64,000 nucleotides of DNA from Planctomycetota bacterium (GTDB lineage: Bacteria > Planctomycetota > Phycisphaerae > UBA1845 > UTPLA1): assembly GCA_015654675.1 (NCBI GenBank), contig JAATGM010000059.1, forward strand, positions 62,001 through 126,000. The letters run 5' to 3'. Shown piece after piece: positions 33,371 to 44,034 of this stretch (the stretch's first letter is position 1; each line of letters opens with the position of its first letter). The notes below the pieces were generated by a model. It was not told where the DNA came from. It saw only the letters and a program-made list of their open reading frames with translations, and made no database searches. Both the position numbers and the translations under genes were made by a program.

Positions 33371-36229
33371 TCATTCGTCTTTGTCGTCCCCAGCCGATTC
33401 ATCCTTCTCGCTGGCCGGCTTGTCGGCCTTGTCATTCGGCTTCACTACAACGACGGGTGCAATCTTCTCTAGCTCGGCCTTGAGTTTCTCGGCCTCGCCC
33501 ACAACCACAATCGTCAGCTTGTCCCGATGAACGAGTCGATTCGCCGTCGCCAGGACGTCGTCGGAAGTCGATTTCCGAACACCATCCAGATACTTGCTCA
33601 AATAGTCCTTAGGAAGCCCGCACGAGTCGATCAACCAAAGGTCTGAAACCGTTGCCTGCGGCGTCTCGCGATCGCCGGCAAACTTTCCGACCAGGTACGA
33701 CCGAGCGTCCTCAACCTCCTTGTTGTCGGCCGGCGACGCTTTGATTTTGTCGATCTCGGTCAGGATCGTCTTCAGCGTCTCCGCGGTGCTCGGCGTCTTA
33801 GTAAATGTGCTCACGCTGAACGTTCCCGCGAACCGATTCGAGCTCAATCCGCCCCGCGCGCCGTACGTCAATCCCTTGTCAATTCGGATCGCCTTGTTCA
33901 GCCGGCTGTTGAATCCACCTCCAAGCACCTGCGAAAGAACCAGACTATTGAAGTAGTCGGGATCATTCCGCGTAACGCCGACATGCCCGACGCGGATCTG
34001 ACTCTGCACCGATCCCGGGCGGTCAACCAGCACGATCTGAGTCGACCCGGCCTTCGGCATCTCAGGCAGCTTCGAGTCCGGTCGCGGGCCCTCGGACTTC
34101 CAGTCGCCAAAACACGTCTTCGCCGCGGCAAACACCTCGTCGGGCTTCACATCGCCGGCCACATACAGAACCGTCGTGTCTGGCCGTACATGCGTCTTCC
34201 ACCAGGTCGCGACTTCATCAACCTTCAGCGAATCGACATCCGAGAGCTCACCCATCGGCGTTCGCGAGTACGGGTGCGCCCCGAACAGTCGCTGCCGCAG
34301 CTCGCGATCCGCAAGGTATTCGGGCGTGCGCGTCGAAATCAGCAACCCCAGCGACGACTGCTTCTTCTGAACGTCAAACTCGTCCTTGGGGAATTTGGGA
34401 GTCCGCACAACCTCAGCGAGAAGCTTCAACGCAAGCTCAAACTTGTCAGATACGCACGACGCGTTCACAGTCGCAACGTCCAATGTCGCATTCCCGGCCA
34501 AACTGATCGCATTAAACTCAAGCTCTTCAGCCATCTGCTCGGCTGTGTGGTTGGCCGATCCCTTGGTGATCAGGCCGGCGGCAGTAATGGCCGTGCCCGG
34601 ATGCGACTCGGTGGCGGCACCGTCGAGAATTCCCAGAGTCATCGTCACAAACGGCACTTCGTGATTCGGAACCACGACCACTCTGAGCCCGTTCTCAAGC
34701 GTTTTTTCGACAGTCTCAATCTTTGGCACTGCCGCAAGAAGACTCGCCTGCGGCGGCTTCTCCGGGAACCCGGCCGGTCGCTTCAGATCGGTTCGCGCCC
34801 CGCCCCGCTTTGCAATGCGATTCTGCGCGGGTTTGGTGGCCGGCGCGGCCCCCTCGTCCACATCGCCGTCCTTCTCTTTCGAACCGCCCAGCAATGATCC
34901 GAGCACGCTGCCGAACTGCGGCTCGATCCGTATTTCCGTCTCGTTCGACTTAATCAGGTACTTCTTCGCGACGCGTTGCAGATCGGCCGCTGTCACACCG
35001 CGGATCTCATCCAATCGATGGTTGGCCTTATCAGCATCGCCTTCGATGACCTGATACTGTCCAAGAGCGCTCGCCTTGCTGGCGACGGTCATCGATTCGG
35101 TGACCTCTTGCCGCAGGAACTGATTTTTCACCTTCTCAAGCTCGCGTGCCGTAACCGGCTCATTCTTCATCCGCTCGATATGCTCGTGAATCGTCTTCAG
35201 GACTTTCTTCTTGTTTCCCCACGGCATGAGAACAGCGCCGGCACCCAACAATCCATCATCCTCAAAGCCGAACAATCCAGCGACGCCGACCTGCGCGGAT
35301 TTCTGCTTCTTCACCAGATCGTTATAGATTCGACTGCTTTCGCCACCGCCGAGAATGGTCATGAGCAACTCGAGCGGCAACTCATCTGCATGCCCCTTGG
35401 GCACTCCGCGATAAAGGAACCCGACGATCGGCACCGGTCCCTTCTTCTCAGCGATCTTGAGCTTTCGTGCGCCGTCCTGCGCTGGTTCCTTGATCGTGAT
35501 CTTCGGTGGTTGCTCCGACCGCGGAATCCATCCGAAGCACTTCTCGGCCAGCTTCTGAACCTCTTCGTGCTTGATATCCCCAACCACAACCAGCGTCGCA
35601 TTGTTCGGAACGTAGAACTTGTCCCAGAACGCCTGCAATTCGTCGATCGTCGCGGCCCGCAGATGCGGAATAGAGCCAATCGGTGACCAACGATATGGGT
35701 GCTTCGAAAACTCCGACGCGAGCACCTTCTCCAACACGGTCCCGTACGGCGTATTGAGCGACCGCAGCCGCCGCTCCTCCTCGACGACCGCTCGTTCCTT
35801 ATAGAAGCTGTCGTCGTCGATCTTCAAAAACGCCATTCGCTCCGCTTCGAGCCACAGCGCCATTTCAAGCTGATTGGACGGCAATTCATTGACGTACGTG
35901 GTGTTGTCGAACGCCGTATAGGCATTGCAGTCACCGCCCGTCCGCCGGATGAAGCTGAAGTGCTCCTCAGGCCCGAGCTTGTCGGTCCCGCGAAACATCA
36001 TGTGCTCGAACATGTGCGCGAAGCCCTGCCGGTTCGGGTCTTCGTCCTTCGAGCCGACGTGATACCACACTTGCACCGCCACGACCGGGCACGAATGATC
36101 TTCCAGCGTGATCACCGTCAGCCCGTTGGGAAGCACTTTCTTCTGATAGTCATATCGCTTCTGCTCGCCCCACGTTGGAGCGGTGAGGATAGACACAAGC
36201 AGCGTAGTGGCGATCAGCCGTTGAAACAT
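33371..36229 (-). CDS. Secreted M16 zinc peptidase with two fused domains
   Basis: A 952-residue protein with a signal peptide (M-F-Q-R-L-I-A-T-T-L-L-V-S-I-L-T-A-P). The first M16 domain carries the inverted zinc motif H72-M-F-E75-H76 with downstream E-R-A-V-V-E-E-E. The second domain, from about residue 500, keeps the fold (R-P-G-S-V-Q-S-Q-I-R-V-G near 735) but has no HxxEH, as usual for a regulatory half. It likely degrades peptides outside the cytoplasm. Low-complexity linkers (A-T-K-P-A-Q-N) separate the halves. ATG 36229 follows GGAGCG, so the longer in-frame start is rejected. Confidence 0.9.
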   Translation of the reverse strand: MFQRLIATTLLVSILTAPTWGEQKRYDYQKKVLPNGLTVITLEDHSCPVVAVQVWYHVGSKDEDPNRQGFAHMFEHMMFRGTDKLGPEEHFSFIRRTGGDCNAYTAFDNTTYVNELPSNQLEMALWLEAERMAFLKIDDDSFYKERAVVEEERRLRSLNTPYGTVLEKVLASEFSKHPYRWSPIGSIPHLRAATIDELQAFWDKFYVPNNATLVVVGDIKHEEVQKLAEKCFGWIPRSEQPPKITIKEPAQDGARKLKIAEKKGPVPIVGFLYRGVPKGHADELPLELLMTILGGGESSRIYNDLVKKQKSAQVGVAGLFGFEDDGLLGAGAVLMPWGNKKKVLKTIHEHIERMKNEPVTARELEKVKNQFLRQEVTESMTVASKASALGQYQVIEGDADKANHRLDEIRGVTAADLQRVAKKYLIKSNETEIRIEPQFGSVLGSLLGGSKEKDGDVDEGAAPATKPAQNRIAKRGGARTDLKRPAGFPEKPPQASLLAAVPKIETVEKTLENGLRVVVVPNHEVPFVTMTLGILDGAATESHPGTAITAAGLITKGSANHTAEQMAEELEFNAISLAGNATLDVATVNASCVSDKFELALKLLAEVVRTPKFPKDEFDVQKKQSSLGLLISTRTPEYLADRELRQRLFGAHPYSRTPMGELSDVDSLKVDEVATWWKTHVRPDTTVLYVAGDVKPDEVFAAAKTCFGDWKSEGPRPDSKLPEMPKAGSTQIVLVDRPGSVQSQIRVGHVGVTRNDPDYFNSLVLSQVLGGGFNSRLNKAIRIDKGLTYGARGGLSSNRFAGTFSVSTFTKTPSTAETLKTILTEIDKIKASPADNKEVEDARSYLVGKFAGDRETPQATVSDLWLIDSCGLPKDYLSKYLDGVRKSTSDDVLATANRLVHRDKLTIVVVGEAEKLKAELEKIAPVVVVKPNDKADKPASEKDESAGDDKDE

Positions 36230-36315
36230 GTTCCGCTCCTGGAAGTCCAAATGAAGAAACGACGCGCCTCCGATCGAGGCGGAGGGCATTCAGTATCTAA
36301 CGGATTTGCCGAGCG

Positions 36316-38172
36316 TCAAGTTCGCGGAGTTCGTCCGCGCTGCAGGTGAATCATCAGAATGCTGATGTCGGCCGGGCTGATACCGCTGATTCGCAGTGCC
36401 TGGCCGATGCTTCGAGGTCCGTGCCGCGAAAACTTGTCGCGCGCCTCATGCCGCAACTGTGGCACGGCCAGAAAATCGAATCCGTCCGGGATGCGGTGCG
36501 ACTCCAGTCGCGCCAGTCGCTCGACCTGGCGATCCTGTCGGCGCACATAGCCGGCGTATTTCAGCCGCGTCGCAGCCGTCACCAGCGCCGACCTCATTAG
36601 CGACGACGAAAGCTCATCCGCCTCGCCGCGGCCCTCGCGCCACGCTGCGACCAGGGGCGCATCGAGCGGATCGGCCTCTCCATTCGTAAGTCCCTCCGCC
36701 GCTTCCATTCCAACGCGCCGGTCCGTCATCCAGCTCGCAAATGAATCGATCGCATCGCGTCGCGCCTCAAATCGCCGCCACCGCTCGTCATCGACCAGCC
36801 CAATCTCGCGCCCCAATGGCGTGAGCCGCTCATCCGCGTTGTCGCTGCGCAGCAGCAGCCGGTGCTCGGCTCGCGACGTAAACATTCGATACGGCTCGTC
36901 GACACCCTTCGTCACGAGGTCATCAATCATGACGCCGACATAGCTGCCATCTCGCCGCAGGACCACCGGCTCGCGGTCCTGCACCAGCCGCGCTGCGTTG
37001 ATGCCCGCCACAATCCCTTGGCCGGCCGCCTCTTCGTACCCGCTGGTGCCGTTGATCTGGCCAGCTAAGAACAGACCATCGACGGCCTTCGTTTGCAGTG
37101 TCGCGTCGATCTGGTGCGGTGGGACAAAGTCGTACTCCACCGCATAGCCCCATTGCAGAACCCGTGCCCGCTCCAGCCCGCGGATGCCGCGCACCACCTG
37201 CTCCTGCACGTCTGGCGGAAGCGAAGTGCTGATTCCGTTGCAATAGATCCGATCGCTCGCGTACCCCTCCGGCTCCAGAAAAAGCTGGTGTCGCTCCTTC
37301 TCCGCGAAACGAACCACCTTGTCCTCGATGCTCGGACAATACCGCGGCCCCCGACTCACGATCTGCCCCGAGTACATGGGTGCCCGATGAAGGTTCTGTC
37401 GGATCAGTTCGTGCCCGGCCGGGTCGGTATAGGTAATCCAACAGCAGATTTGCCGGTTTTCGATGCGGTCATTCATGAATGAAAACGGCACCGGCGTCGC
37501 ATCCCCCGGCTGTTCCTGAAGCGCTGCGTAATCTATGGTATCGCGATGGACGCGCGGCGGTGTCCCGGTCTTCAGCCGCCCCAATTCAAGCCCGAGGCGA
37601 GCAAGCGAACCGCTCATCCCAACCGCGGACGATTCACCGATCCGCCCGCCGGCCGTCTGTTGCTCGCCGCAGTGCATCAAGGCCCGCAAGAACGTCCCGG
37701 TCGTCACCACGACCGCCCGACACATGATTTCCTCGCCCGACGCCATCCGCACGCCGCGAATCCGCGTCCGATCCGAATGATCAATGAGCAGTTCTTCGAC
37801 GCTCCCCTCGATCACGGAGAGATTCGGCGTGCCCGCGATCAAATCCTGGACTGCCGACGCATACAAATCGCGATCGCACTGCGCCCGCGGCGCCCAGACG
37901 GCCGGCCCCTTGCTGCGGTTCAAGATTCGAAACTGTATCCCCGCACGATCGGTGGCCAGCCCCATCAGCCCGCCCAGCGCATCCACCTCACGAACCATCT
38001 GCCCCTTGCCAATCCCCCCAATGGCCGGATTACACGACATTCGCCCGATGGCTGCACGATCAAATGTCACCAATACGCTCGGAATCCCCATCCGCGCGGC
38101 CGCCCACGCCGCCTCAGCCCCAGCATGCCCGCCGCCGACGATCACAATGGCATCGTGCCGAATCATATTCAT
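36316..38172 (-). CDS. mnmG: tRNA uridine-5-carboxymethylaminomethyl synthesis enzyme MnmG
   Basis: A 618-residue FAD protein. The N-terminal FAD site is G-G-G-H-A-G-A-E-A-A at residues 13-22. The family motifs C-N-P-A-I-G-G-I-G-K-G, A-Q-C-D-R, G-T-F-L-R-A-L and G-Y-E-E-A-A-G-Q-G all fit MnmG (GidA). With MnmE it builds the cmnm5 group at wobble U34 of several tRNAs. ATG 38172 gives the usual N-terminus; a 16-residue longer start is unlikely. It lies downstream of the FG-GAP gene but is separated from it by a terminator. Confidence 0.95.
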   Translation of the reverse strand: MNMIRHDAIVIVGGGHAGAEAAWAAARMGIPSVLVTFDRAAIGRMSCNPAIGGIGKGQMVREVDALGGLMGLATDRAGIQFRILNRSKGPAVWAPRAQCDRDLYASAVQDLIAGTPNLSVIEGSVEELLIDHSDRTRIRGVRMASGEEIMCRAVVVTTGTFLRALMHCGEQQTAGGRIGESSAVGMSGSLARLGLELGRLKTGTPPRVHRDTIDYAALQEQPGDATPVPFSFMNDRIENRQICCWITYTDPAGHELIRQNLHRAPMYSGQIVSRGPRYCPSIEDKVVRFAEKERHQLFLEPEGYASDRIYCNGISTSLPPDVQEQVVRGIRGLERARVLQWGYAVEYDFVPPHQIDATLQTKAVDGLFLAGQINGTSGYEEAAGQGIVAGINAARLVQDREPVVLRRDGSYVGVMIDDLVTKGVDEPYRMFTSRAEHRLLLRSDNADERLTPLGREIGLVDDERWRRFEARRDAIDSFASWMTDRRVGMEAAEGLTNGEADPLDAPLVAAWREGRGEADELSSSLMRSALVTAATRLKYAGYVRRQDRQVERLARLESHRIPDGFDFLAVPQLRHEARDKFSRHGPRSIGQALRISGISPADISILMIHLQRGRTPRT

Positions 38173-38225
38173 GGCAGTATAGCAACGGTACCGTCGAAAG
38201 CGCCGCCGCCGCGCTGACAAAAGAC

Positions 38226-38255
38226 GCGGCCGATGACGCGCGAGTCATCGGCCGC
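38226..38255 (-). terminator. Terminator of the FG-GAP lipoprotein gene
   Basis: A perfect 12-bp inverted repeat (GCGGCCGATGAC / GTCATCGGCCGC, six-base loop) is followed on the minus strand by GTCTTTTG. It lies 77 bases after the stop of the gene at 38332-41709. Confidence 0.75.
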
Positions 38256-38331
38256 ACCAAGATTCTCAGTGGGTGGTCCGGATTACGGCGGTTCGATTCG
38301 CGGCCGCCGTATCCTGCCGTACGACATGTCT

Positions 38332-41300
38332 CTAATTTCGACCAAGATTGTTTCCATAGATCAAGATGATGTTGCCGGCGTCGCGACGCCGTTGATCTGG
38401 CGCGTTCGGGAACACGAAATCCGCATGCGGGAGCCCCAGTGCAATATCATCGAACCCGTCGCCATCGACGTCGCCGACTCCTGCGACAGTCTCGATAGTC
38501 GCTTCGTCAGCTGTTCCGAGTTGATATGGCGACACCATCACAATCCCAGGCAGCGCCGTACTTCCCACTTGGCTGAGCGTGAACTCGTGGCCCTCAAGGT
38601 GAGTTCCACCATAAATCAAATATGCAACGCCCCGCCGAAGCTGTCCGGATCCGTCAGGAGCTGGTCGAACCTCACCTGGACAAGCGATTAGTAGATCACC
38701 GTATCCATCGCCGTCGAAGTCGCCGGCACCTGCGATAGACGCTCCAGCAGCCGCTCCGCCGGATGCGCCGTAGAACCGAACACCGGGAAGTCTGGACGTC
38801 CCAACCTCTTCCGGCCGGAACCCGTTCTCGGCAGTAATCTGTCGGCGTCCGAAGATCACTCCCACATACCCAGATCCGACGGAATGATTGATTGAAGCAT
38901 CGGGCGTTGCCGGAAAGTACTGAGACGCAAATGCCACATCGTCGACTCCGTCGCCGTTAAGATCGTTGATTGCTTCTTGGACTTCGCCGAATCGATCGCC
39001 CGTATGGGTCCCACGGATCTCAAATCGAGCCAATTGCCGCCACTGCGCGAGCGCCACTGGATCGTTGAAGTTCGGCGGATCCACTGGAAACTGTGCTGGG
39101 CCATATCCGCCCGGCGGCTGAAACAGGATGTAGAATACGCCGTTGTTCGTAAGCGGCACGCCAGACGGTAGGTGAGTCGCTAGGCTTATCGCCGCGCGAC
39201 TCGCCATTGGTGCGCCCATGATAATGTCTGGTTTGCTGTCCTGATCGACCTGGCCGGCTCCTCGCGCTCCCCCTAAGCGATCACCCGCCGTCGCGCCATC
39301 GATTTCGACCGAAACGGGTATCGGCCGGAAACCTCGACCGGGAGAATCTGGATCCGGGTCGGTGCACTGATAACTTGGAAGCGACTTCGCGGTATCAGCA
39401 TAAAATGTGGCGTTGCCAACAAAGTCCTGGCCGAAAAACAGCTTCACATAACCCTGCTGCCCGGCCGCCCCAGGGGCCGACACAAGTAAGTCGTCAACTG
39501 GATCGTTGTCGACTGACGGAATACCAGCCAGGTCCGTTGCCCATTCGTTATACGAGTCGAGTCGCGGATACCATTGAAGCGGCGACTGGGTATTCGGACC
39601 CGGGAACCAGGCGCCCCTCATTCGCATCCCGATTGGCACATCCGCTTCCCCACGTATCACCCCTTCTTCGTCAACAACAAGCCGTGGATACGTTGCAGCA
39701 TTCGTCACCATGCCCGCCACTGCCGCGTCCACGAATTGCCTGAAGGTATTTGCGATATCATTGGCACCGCTGACGACGATCATCAATCCAGTGTCGACGG
39801 GTGGGACTTCTGGTTGCGGATTCGCCGGATTGCAGCTTCCGATCGGCATCTCCTGCAATTCACGCGGCAGCCGATTCAAGTCCCTTCGCGCCAGCAATTG
39901 CGAAGGCGGGTCGACAAACGGAAGGACGTTTGAAATCGCGTCGAGGTTGTTTGGAGCCAGCGTGGGCGGAGCCGTTCCACACTCATTCGGAAAGCCGTCG
40001 AAATAGCACGGCTGCGTGGGCGGATCGGTGGTCTCATCCAGCGGCGGGTCGCATGGATCGTCGTCGTGAAAATCTCGCGGATTCGAAATAAACGGCAGAC
40101 CGAAGACGAAATCGCGAATGCCGTCGCCCGTTAGATCAAGCCTGGCGACCGACGTAAGTCCGCTTGAGAAATTCCCTGGGTGGTCAACGTCACGCAACGC
40201 CGGCGGCGGAAGAGTATACGTACTTCCTTCACACGGGTTGAAGAACTCGTGCGATGCCGGCATCGTGTACACGACGCCGCGATAGAAGGCCCCGCCTGCC
40301 AGCGATGAAATACTGTTGATATTTATGGTGCCGCCGAATCGACCGACTGCAGTCGGATCATATGGACTGACATTCCCGAGGAACGCCGGATTGTAAATAA
40401 ACGTCGGCGGAGCAGGAAAGTCCACTACATTGCCGTTCTGATCGCGGGTGTCTGGCAATCCGTTGCCGTTTGTATCCGGGGGATACGGAGTCTTATGCCT
40501 CCCGAAAAGCAAATATGCCGCCCCGGTATTAACACGATTTCGCGGGCTTCCGAATCTGGAAACAAACATCATGTCGTCGTTTCCGTCGGAATCGAGATCG
40601 TCAAGCTTGACGATGCGACTGCCCAGGAATTCGCCCTGATTGAATCCGAGGAATCGTGCGCCCGAGATTACCTGACCGACCTTGGCGAGATCGACTGACC
40701 CAGTTGCGAGAGATGTGACGGTCAACGATCCCACCGCATACGAATGCACTGGTGGATTGATTCCATCGGAGATGGTTGCCCGAATGAAGTAAGGTGAGCC
40801 GTCTGAGCGCGGAGGTATTCTCGCCAGGTCGACGGAAAATCTGTAGATCTTCGCAACTGGCCCCTGACTCGACGTCGTCGCCGCAAGTTGTCTGGGGTTC
40901 TTCCTGATCTCGACGCTGTCGACATTCGTCGGCGGCGCATTGGGATTGTCCGGTGGCGGCGGGTCGTTGCCAAAGGTCGGATCGTTCACATCGCGCGGAG
41001 TAGAGGGCAGAATGATGATCTTCGAGCTCGGATCGTTCGGGTCTCCCGGATTACTGATGTCATCGTTCGTGGGAATTCGATCCTTGTCGAGCAAAAGCGT
41101 CAGCGTGACGCCAGAACTCGGGCTCGTGTATTCGTACTGCAGCTGCACCGTATCCTGGCTCGAAACTCCGAGGCTCGGAAAAGGGTCGATGATGCGAACG
41201 GTTGGCGCCTCTGGTCGGGGTTGCGATCCGACCGGCGTGACGACAACCGCACCTGCCGACACAAACGTCAACGTCTGCGCCAGGCCGTCCCCGTAATGAA

Positions 41301-41709
41301 TATTGCCGAAGACGAAATAGGTCCCATTCGGAACGTTCGTCGAATTAAAAGTCAAAGACCCGCTTGTTCCGCCAGTCCCCGCGGGAACGTCGATACCATT
41401 GATCAGTTCTATTTCGTTTCCATTTCCTCGCGACGAATCTCGATCGAGGTAAACGTCCAACTTCGCAGCGCTCGATGGCGACTGGGCAAAATACTGAATA
41501 TTCGTCGACTGCCCGTTTTCGAGATTCACATTGCTCGTCGGCGACAGAATCGCCCCCGTCGGAGTATCAGAGCTTCCGCCGCCGTCACCTGCGCCTGGTA
41601 ACCCGCCGCCCGACCCACACCCGAGACCGGATGTCAGCGCGAAACCGGTCGCGGCCATCAGGCAAATGCTCAGCGAACGAATCCATCTCGATCGAAACAG
41701 CGTCGTCAT
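38332..41709 (-). CDS. FG-GAP repeat lipoprotein (integrin-alpha-like propeller)
   Basis: A 1,125-residue exported protein. The N-terminus is a lipoprotein signal ending at L-G-C, followed by a Gly/Ser-rich stretch. Two beta domains come next. At least six FG-GAP repeats follow, each with a calcium loop such as D-S-D-G-N-D-D, D-L-T-G-D-G-I-R-D, D-Q-D-S-K-P-D, D-L-N-G-D-G-V-D-D, D-F-D-G-D-G-Y-G-D and D-V-D-G-D-G-F-D-D, forming a seven-bladed propeller. A surface-binding role is inferred. ATG 41709 follows GGGAG. The extra upstream residues of a longer frame are not supported. Confidence 0.85.
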   Translation of the reverse strand: MTTLFRSRWIRSLSICLMAATGFALTSGLGCGSGGGLPGAGDGGGSSDTPTGAILSPTSNVNLENGQSTNIQYFAQSPSSAAKLDVYLDRDSSRGNGNEIELINGIDVPAGTGGTSGSLTFNSTNVPNGTYFVFGNIHYGDGLAQTLTFVSAGAVVVTPVGSQPRPEAPTVRIIDPFPSLGVSSQDTVQLQYEYTSPSSGVTLTLLLDKDRIPTNDDISNPGDPNDPSSKIIILPSTPRDVNDPTFGNDPPPPDNPNAPPTNVDSVEIRKNPRQLAATTSSQGPVAKIYRFSVDLARIPPRSDGSPYFIRATISDGINPPVHSYAVGSLTVTSLATGSVDLAKVGQVISGARFLGFNQGEFLGSRIVKLDDLDSDGNDDMMFVSRFGSPRNRVNTGAAYLLFGRHKTPYPPDTNGNGLPDTRDQNGNVVDFPAPPTFIYNPAFLGNVSPYDPTAVGRFGGTININSISSLAGGAFYRGVVYTMPASHEFFNPCEGSTYTLPPPALRDVDHPGNFSSGLTSVARLDLTGDGIRDFVFGLPFISNPRDFHDDDPCDPPLDETTDPPTQPCYFDGFPNECGTAPPTLAPNNLDAISNVLPFVDPPSQLLARRDLNRLPRELQEMPIGSCNPANPQPEVPPVDTGLMIVVSGANDIANTFRQFVDAAVAGMVTNAATYPRLVVDEEGVIRGEADVPIGMRMRGAWFPGPNTQSPLQWYPRLDSYNEWATDLAGIPSVDNDPVDDLLVSAPGAAGQQGYVKLFFGQDFVGNATFYADTAKSLPSYQCTDPDPDSPGRGFRPIPVSVEIDGATAGDRLGGARGAGQVDQDSKPDIIMGAPMASRAAISLATHLPSGVPLTNNGVFYILFQPPGGYGPAQFPVDPPNFNDPVALAQWRQLARFEIRGTHTGDRFGEVQEAINDLNGDGVDDVAFASQYFPATPDASINHSVGSGYVGVIFGRRQITAENGFRPEEVGTSRLPGVRFYGASGGAAAGASIAGAGDFDGDGYGDLLIACPGEVRPAPDGSGQLRRGVAYLIYGGTHLEGHEFTLSQVGSTALPGIVMVSPYQLGTADEATIETVAGVGDVDGDGFDDIALGLPHADFVFPNAPDQRRRDAGNIILIYGNNLGRN

Positions 41710-42222
41710 ACAGTCTCCCGGCCGAACTTCCGGCACTTTCCTGCGGTGGAGAGCGTCATCACGCAGGATACCGGGCGTGGCGTTATTGCAATCCCAAGGT
41801 CTCCCGACGCCCGCCGCTGCGGACGCCGGCATCTGCCCCCGGCCCAAGGCAATGGCCGGTTGCCGACCGAATTCAGCGAAAACATGCGCCGAAAGCGGTT
41901 CGTGGAGGTATGCCTAAATGCGGGGAGACGGTAAATCCACTCGGTCTGGCAGGCCGAACTCGCCAAGAAGCGGCTGGCGAGCAGGTTGCCGGGGTTGTTG
42001 TGAGGCACCAGAAAACGACGTGCTCCACCGTAATTGGCCGGCGGCTCAATCGTCTTCCTTCGACAGATGGTATAAAGCGCCGCACCCAGAGTCAAGGCCC
42101 CGCCCGCCGATGACCCGATAACCTGCGGATTCCGACGGCAGACAACTCCACCCTGCCTGTGGTATCCTCGTGCAAGCGGCACGCGCGCAGCGCGGCCCCC
42201 AACCCACCGGGACGAACCAACC
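41710..42222. other. Intergenic region, no supported gene
   Basis: A 513-base gap between two divergent genes. Promoters for both should lie here, but no convincing promoter, riboswitch or RNA gene is visible. Reading frames crossing it look non-coding. Confidence 0.5.
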
Positions 42223-44028
42223 ATGCCCCTTCGCGATCGAATCAGTGAAGAACTCCTGCCGTTCGTCCAGAAGCCCGGCCAATACATCGGCGGCGAATTC
42301 AACCAATTGCCGTCCCCCGGCGACTGGGAATCGGCCGAAGTCCGCGTCGCGGTCGCCTTTCCGGATACCTATACGATCGGCATGTCCCACCTCGGCTGCC
42401 AAATCATCTATTGGCTTTGCAATCACACGCCGGGCGTTTCCGCCGAGCGGGTTTACAGCCCCTGGACCGACGCCGAAGCCGTCATGCGCAAAAAACACCT
42501 GCCCCTGTTCACCTGGGACACACGCCAGCCCGTCGCCTCCGCCGACATTCTCGCCGTCTCGCTGCAATACGAGATGTGCTTCACCAACGTGCTGAATCTC
42601 CTGGACCTGTCCGGAATCCCGCTTCGATCCGCCGACCGCGACGATCGCCACCCACTCGTCATCGCCGGCGGACCGCAGGCCGACAACCCCGAACCGCTCG
42701 CCGACTTTCTCGATCTCGTCGTCATGGGCGACGGCGAAGAATCCATGGCGGCCATCGTCAAGTTCTATCAGGAGCTGAAACGCAACGGCATCCGCCGCCG
42801 CGAAATGATTCCGGCCATGGCCCGCGCATTTCCCTGGATCTACGCGCCGTCGCTGTACGACGCCACATACAACCCGGACGGCACAATCGCGGCCGTCACA
42901 CCGCGCGACGCCGACATCCCCGCCACCATTGAGCGCTGCCAAACGCCTGACTTTGAACGCGCCGCATTCCCGACGCGCCCGCTGATCCCATACGTCGAAG
43001 TCATCCACGACCGCATCGCCATCGAAGTCATGCGCGGCTGCCCGCAACGCTGCAGATTCTGCCACGCCGGCTACACCAAGCGCCCTGTCGGCGTGCGCTC
43101 CGTCGATCGCATTCTCGACATGGCCGAAGAAATGTACTGGGCCACCGGCCACGAAGAGATTGGCCTGCTCAGTCTCTCGACGGCCGACTACCCGTATCTC
43201 CCCGAGCTGGCTGCGCGCGTCAACGAGCGCTTCGCCCCGCGGCACGTCAACATTTCCATGCCATCGCTCCGCATCGACAAGATGCTCCAGAACATCCCCT
43301 GGATGGCCAAGTCCGTTCGCAAATCCGGACTCACCATCGCTGCCGAAGCCGCCCGCGACACCATGCGCGCCGCGATTCGCAAGAAAGTCACCGACGGCAA
43401 CCTGCTCGACGGCCTCCGCGCTTTCTACGAAGCCGGCTGGCGTCGTGTGAAGGTCTATTTCATGGTCGGTTTCCCGGGCGAGACCGACGACGACGTCCGC
43501 GGTATCTACGACCTCAGCGTGCAGATGAGCGACCTTCGCAAGCAAATCGGCAAGGGCCCGGCCGAGATCAATTCCGCCGTCAGCTTCCTCGTGCCCAAGC
43601 CCTTCACCCCACTCCAATGGGCCGCCCAGCCCACAATCGACTACTTCCGCGACGCCCGCCGCCGCCTCGCCGATCTTTCGCGCCACGGGCGCCGCAAGAG
43701 CATAAAGGTTAGAACGCACGACCCCGAGCGCTCCATCCTCGAAGCGGTCTTCGCTCGCGGCGACCGTCGCCTCGGCCGCGCCATCCAGCGCGCCTGGGAG
43801 CTCGGCGCACGCTTCGACGGCTGGGACGAAATCTTCGACTACAACCGCTGGCTCCGCGCCTTCGACGAGACCGGTATCGACCCCAGTTTCTACGCCCACC
43901 GCGAGCGCGGCCCGAACGAAGTCTTCCCCTGGAACCACATTCACGGCGGCCCGCGTCGCGAATACCTCAGCGACCAGTACGCCGACGTCTTCACCCAGAT
44001 CGGCGTCCCGCTCCCCGTCGTGGCCTGA
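42223..44028 (+). CDS. Radical SAM protein, TIGR03960-like
   Basis: A 601-residue protein with an N-terminal cobalamin-binding-like region (residues about 40-200, containing G-G-P-Q-A-D-N-P-E-P-L-A-D-F) and a radical SAM core with C273-x3-C277-x2-C280 (C-P-Q-R-C-R-F-C). The last third has V-K-V-Y-F-M-V-G-F-P-G-E-T-D. This matches the uncharacterised TIGR03960 family. In other bacteria it is encoded with a DUF2344 (TIGR03936) partner. None is seen in this window. It is seven bases upstream of an MFS transporter gene. Confidence 0.8.
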   Translation: MPLRDRISEELLPFVQKPGQYIGGEFNQLPSPGDWESAEVRVAVAFPDTYTIGMSHLGCQIIYWLCNHTPGVSAERVYSPWTDAEAVMRKKHLPLFTWDTRQPVASADILAVSLQYEMCFTNVLNLLDLSGIPLRSADRDDRHPLVIAGGPQADNPEPLADFLDLVVMGDGEESMAAIVKFYQELKRNGIRRREMIPAMARAFPWIYAPSLYDATYNPDGTIAAVTPRDADIPATIERCQTPDFERAAFPTRPLIPYVEVIHDRIAIEVMRGCPQRCRFCHAGYTKRPVGVRSVDRILDMAEEMYWATGHEEIGLLSLSTADYPYLPELAARVNERFAPRHVNISMPSLRIDKMLQNIPWMAKSVRKSGLTIAAEAARDTMRAAIRKKVTDGNLLDGLRAFYEAGWRRVKVYFMVGFPGETDDDVRGIYDLSVQMSDLRKQIGKGPAEINSAVSFLVPKPFTPLQWAAQPTIDYFRDARRRLADLSRHGRRKSIKVRTHDPERSILEAVFARGDRRLGRAIQRAWELGARFDGWDEIFDYNRWLRAFDETGIDPSFYAHRERGPNEVFPWNHIHGGPRREYLSDQYADVFTQIGVPLPVVA

Positions 44029-44034
44029 TCGCCC

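Noticed and set aside
36396-36689. Small + strand frames antisense to mnmG
   Set aside because: Typical high-GC shadows, no motif or start signal.
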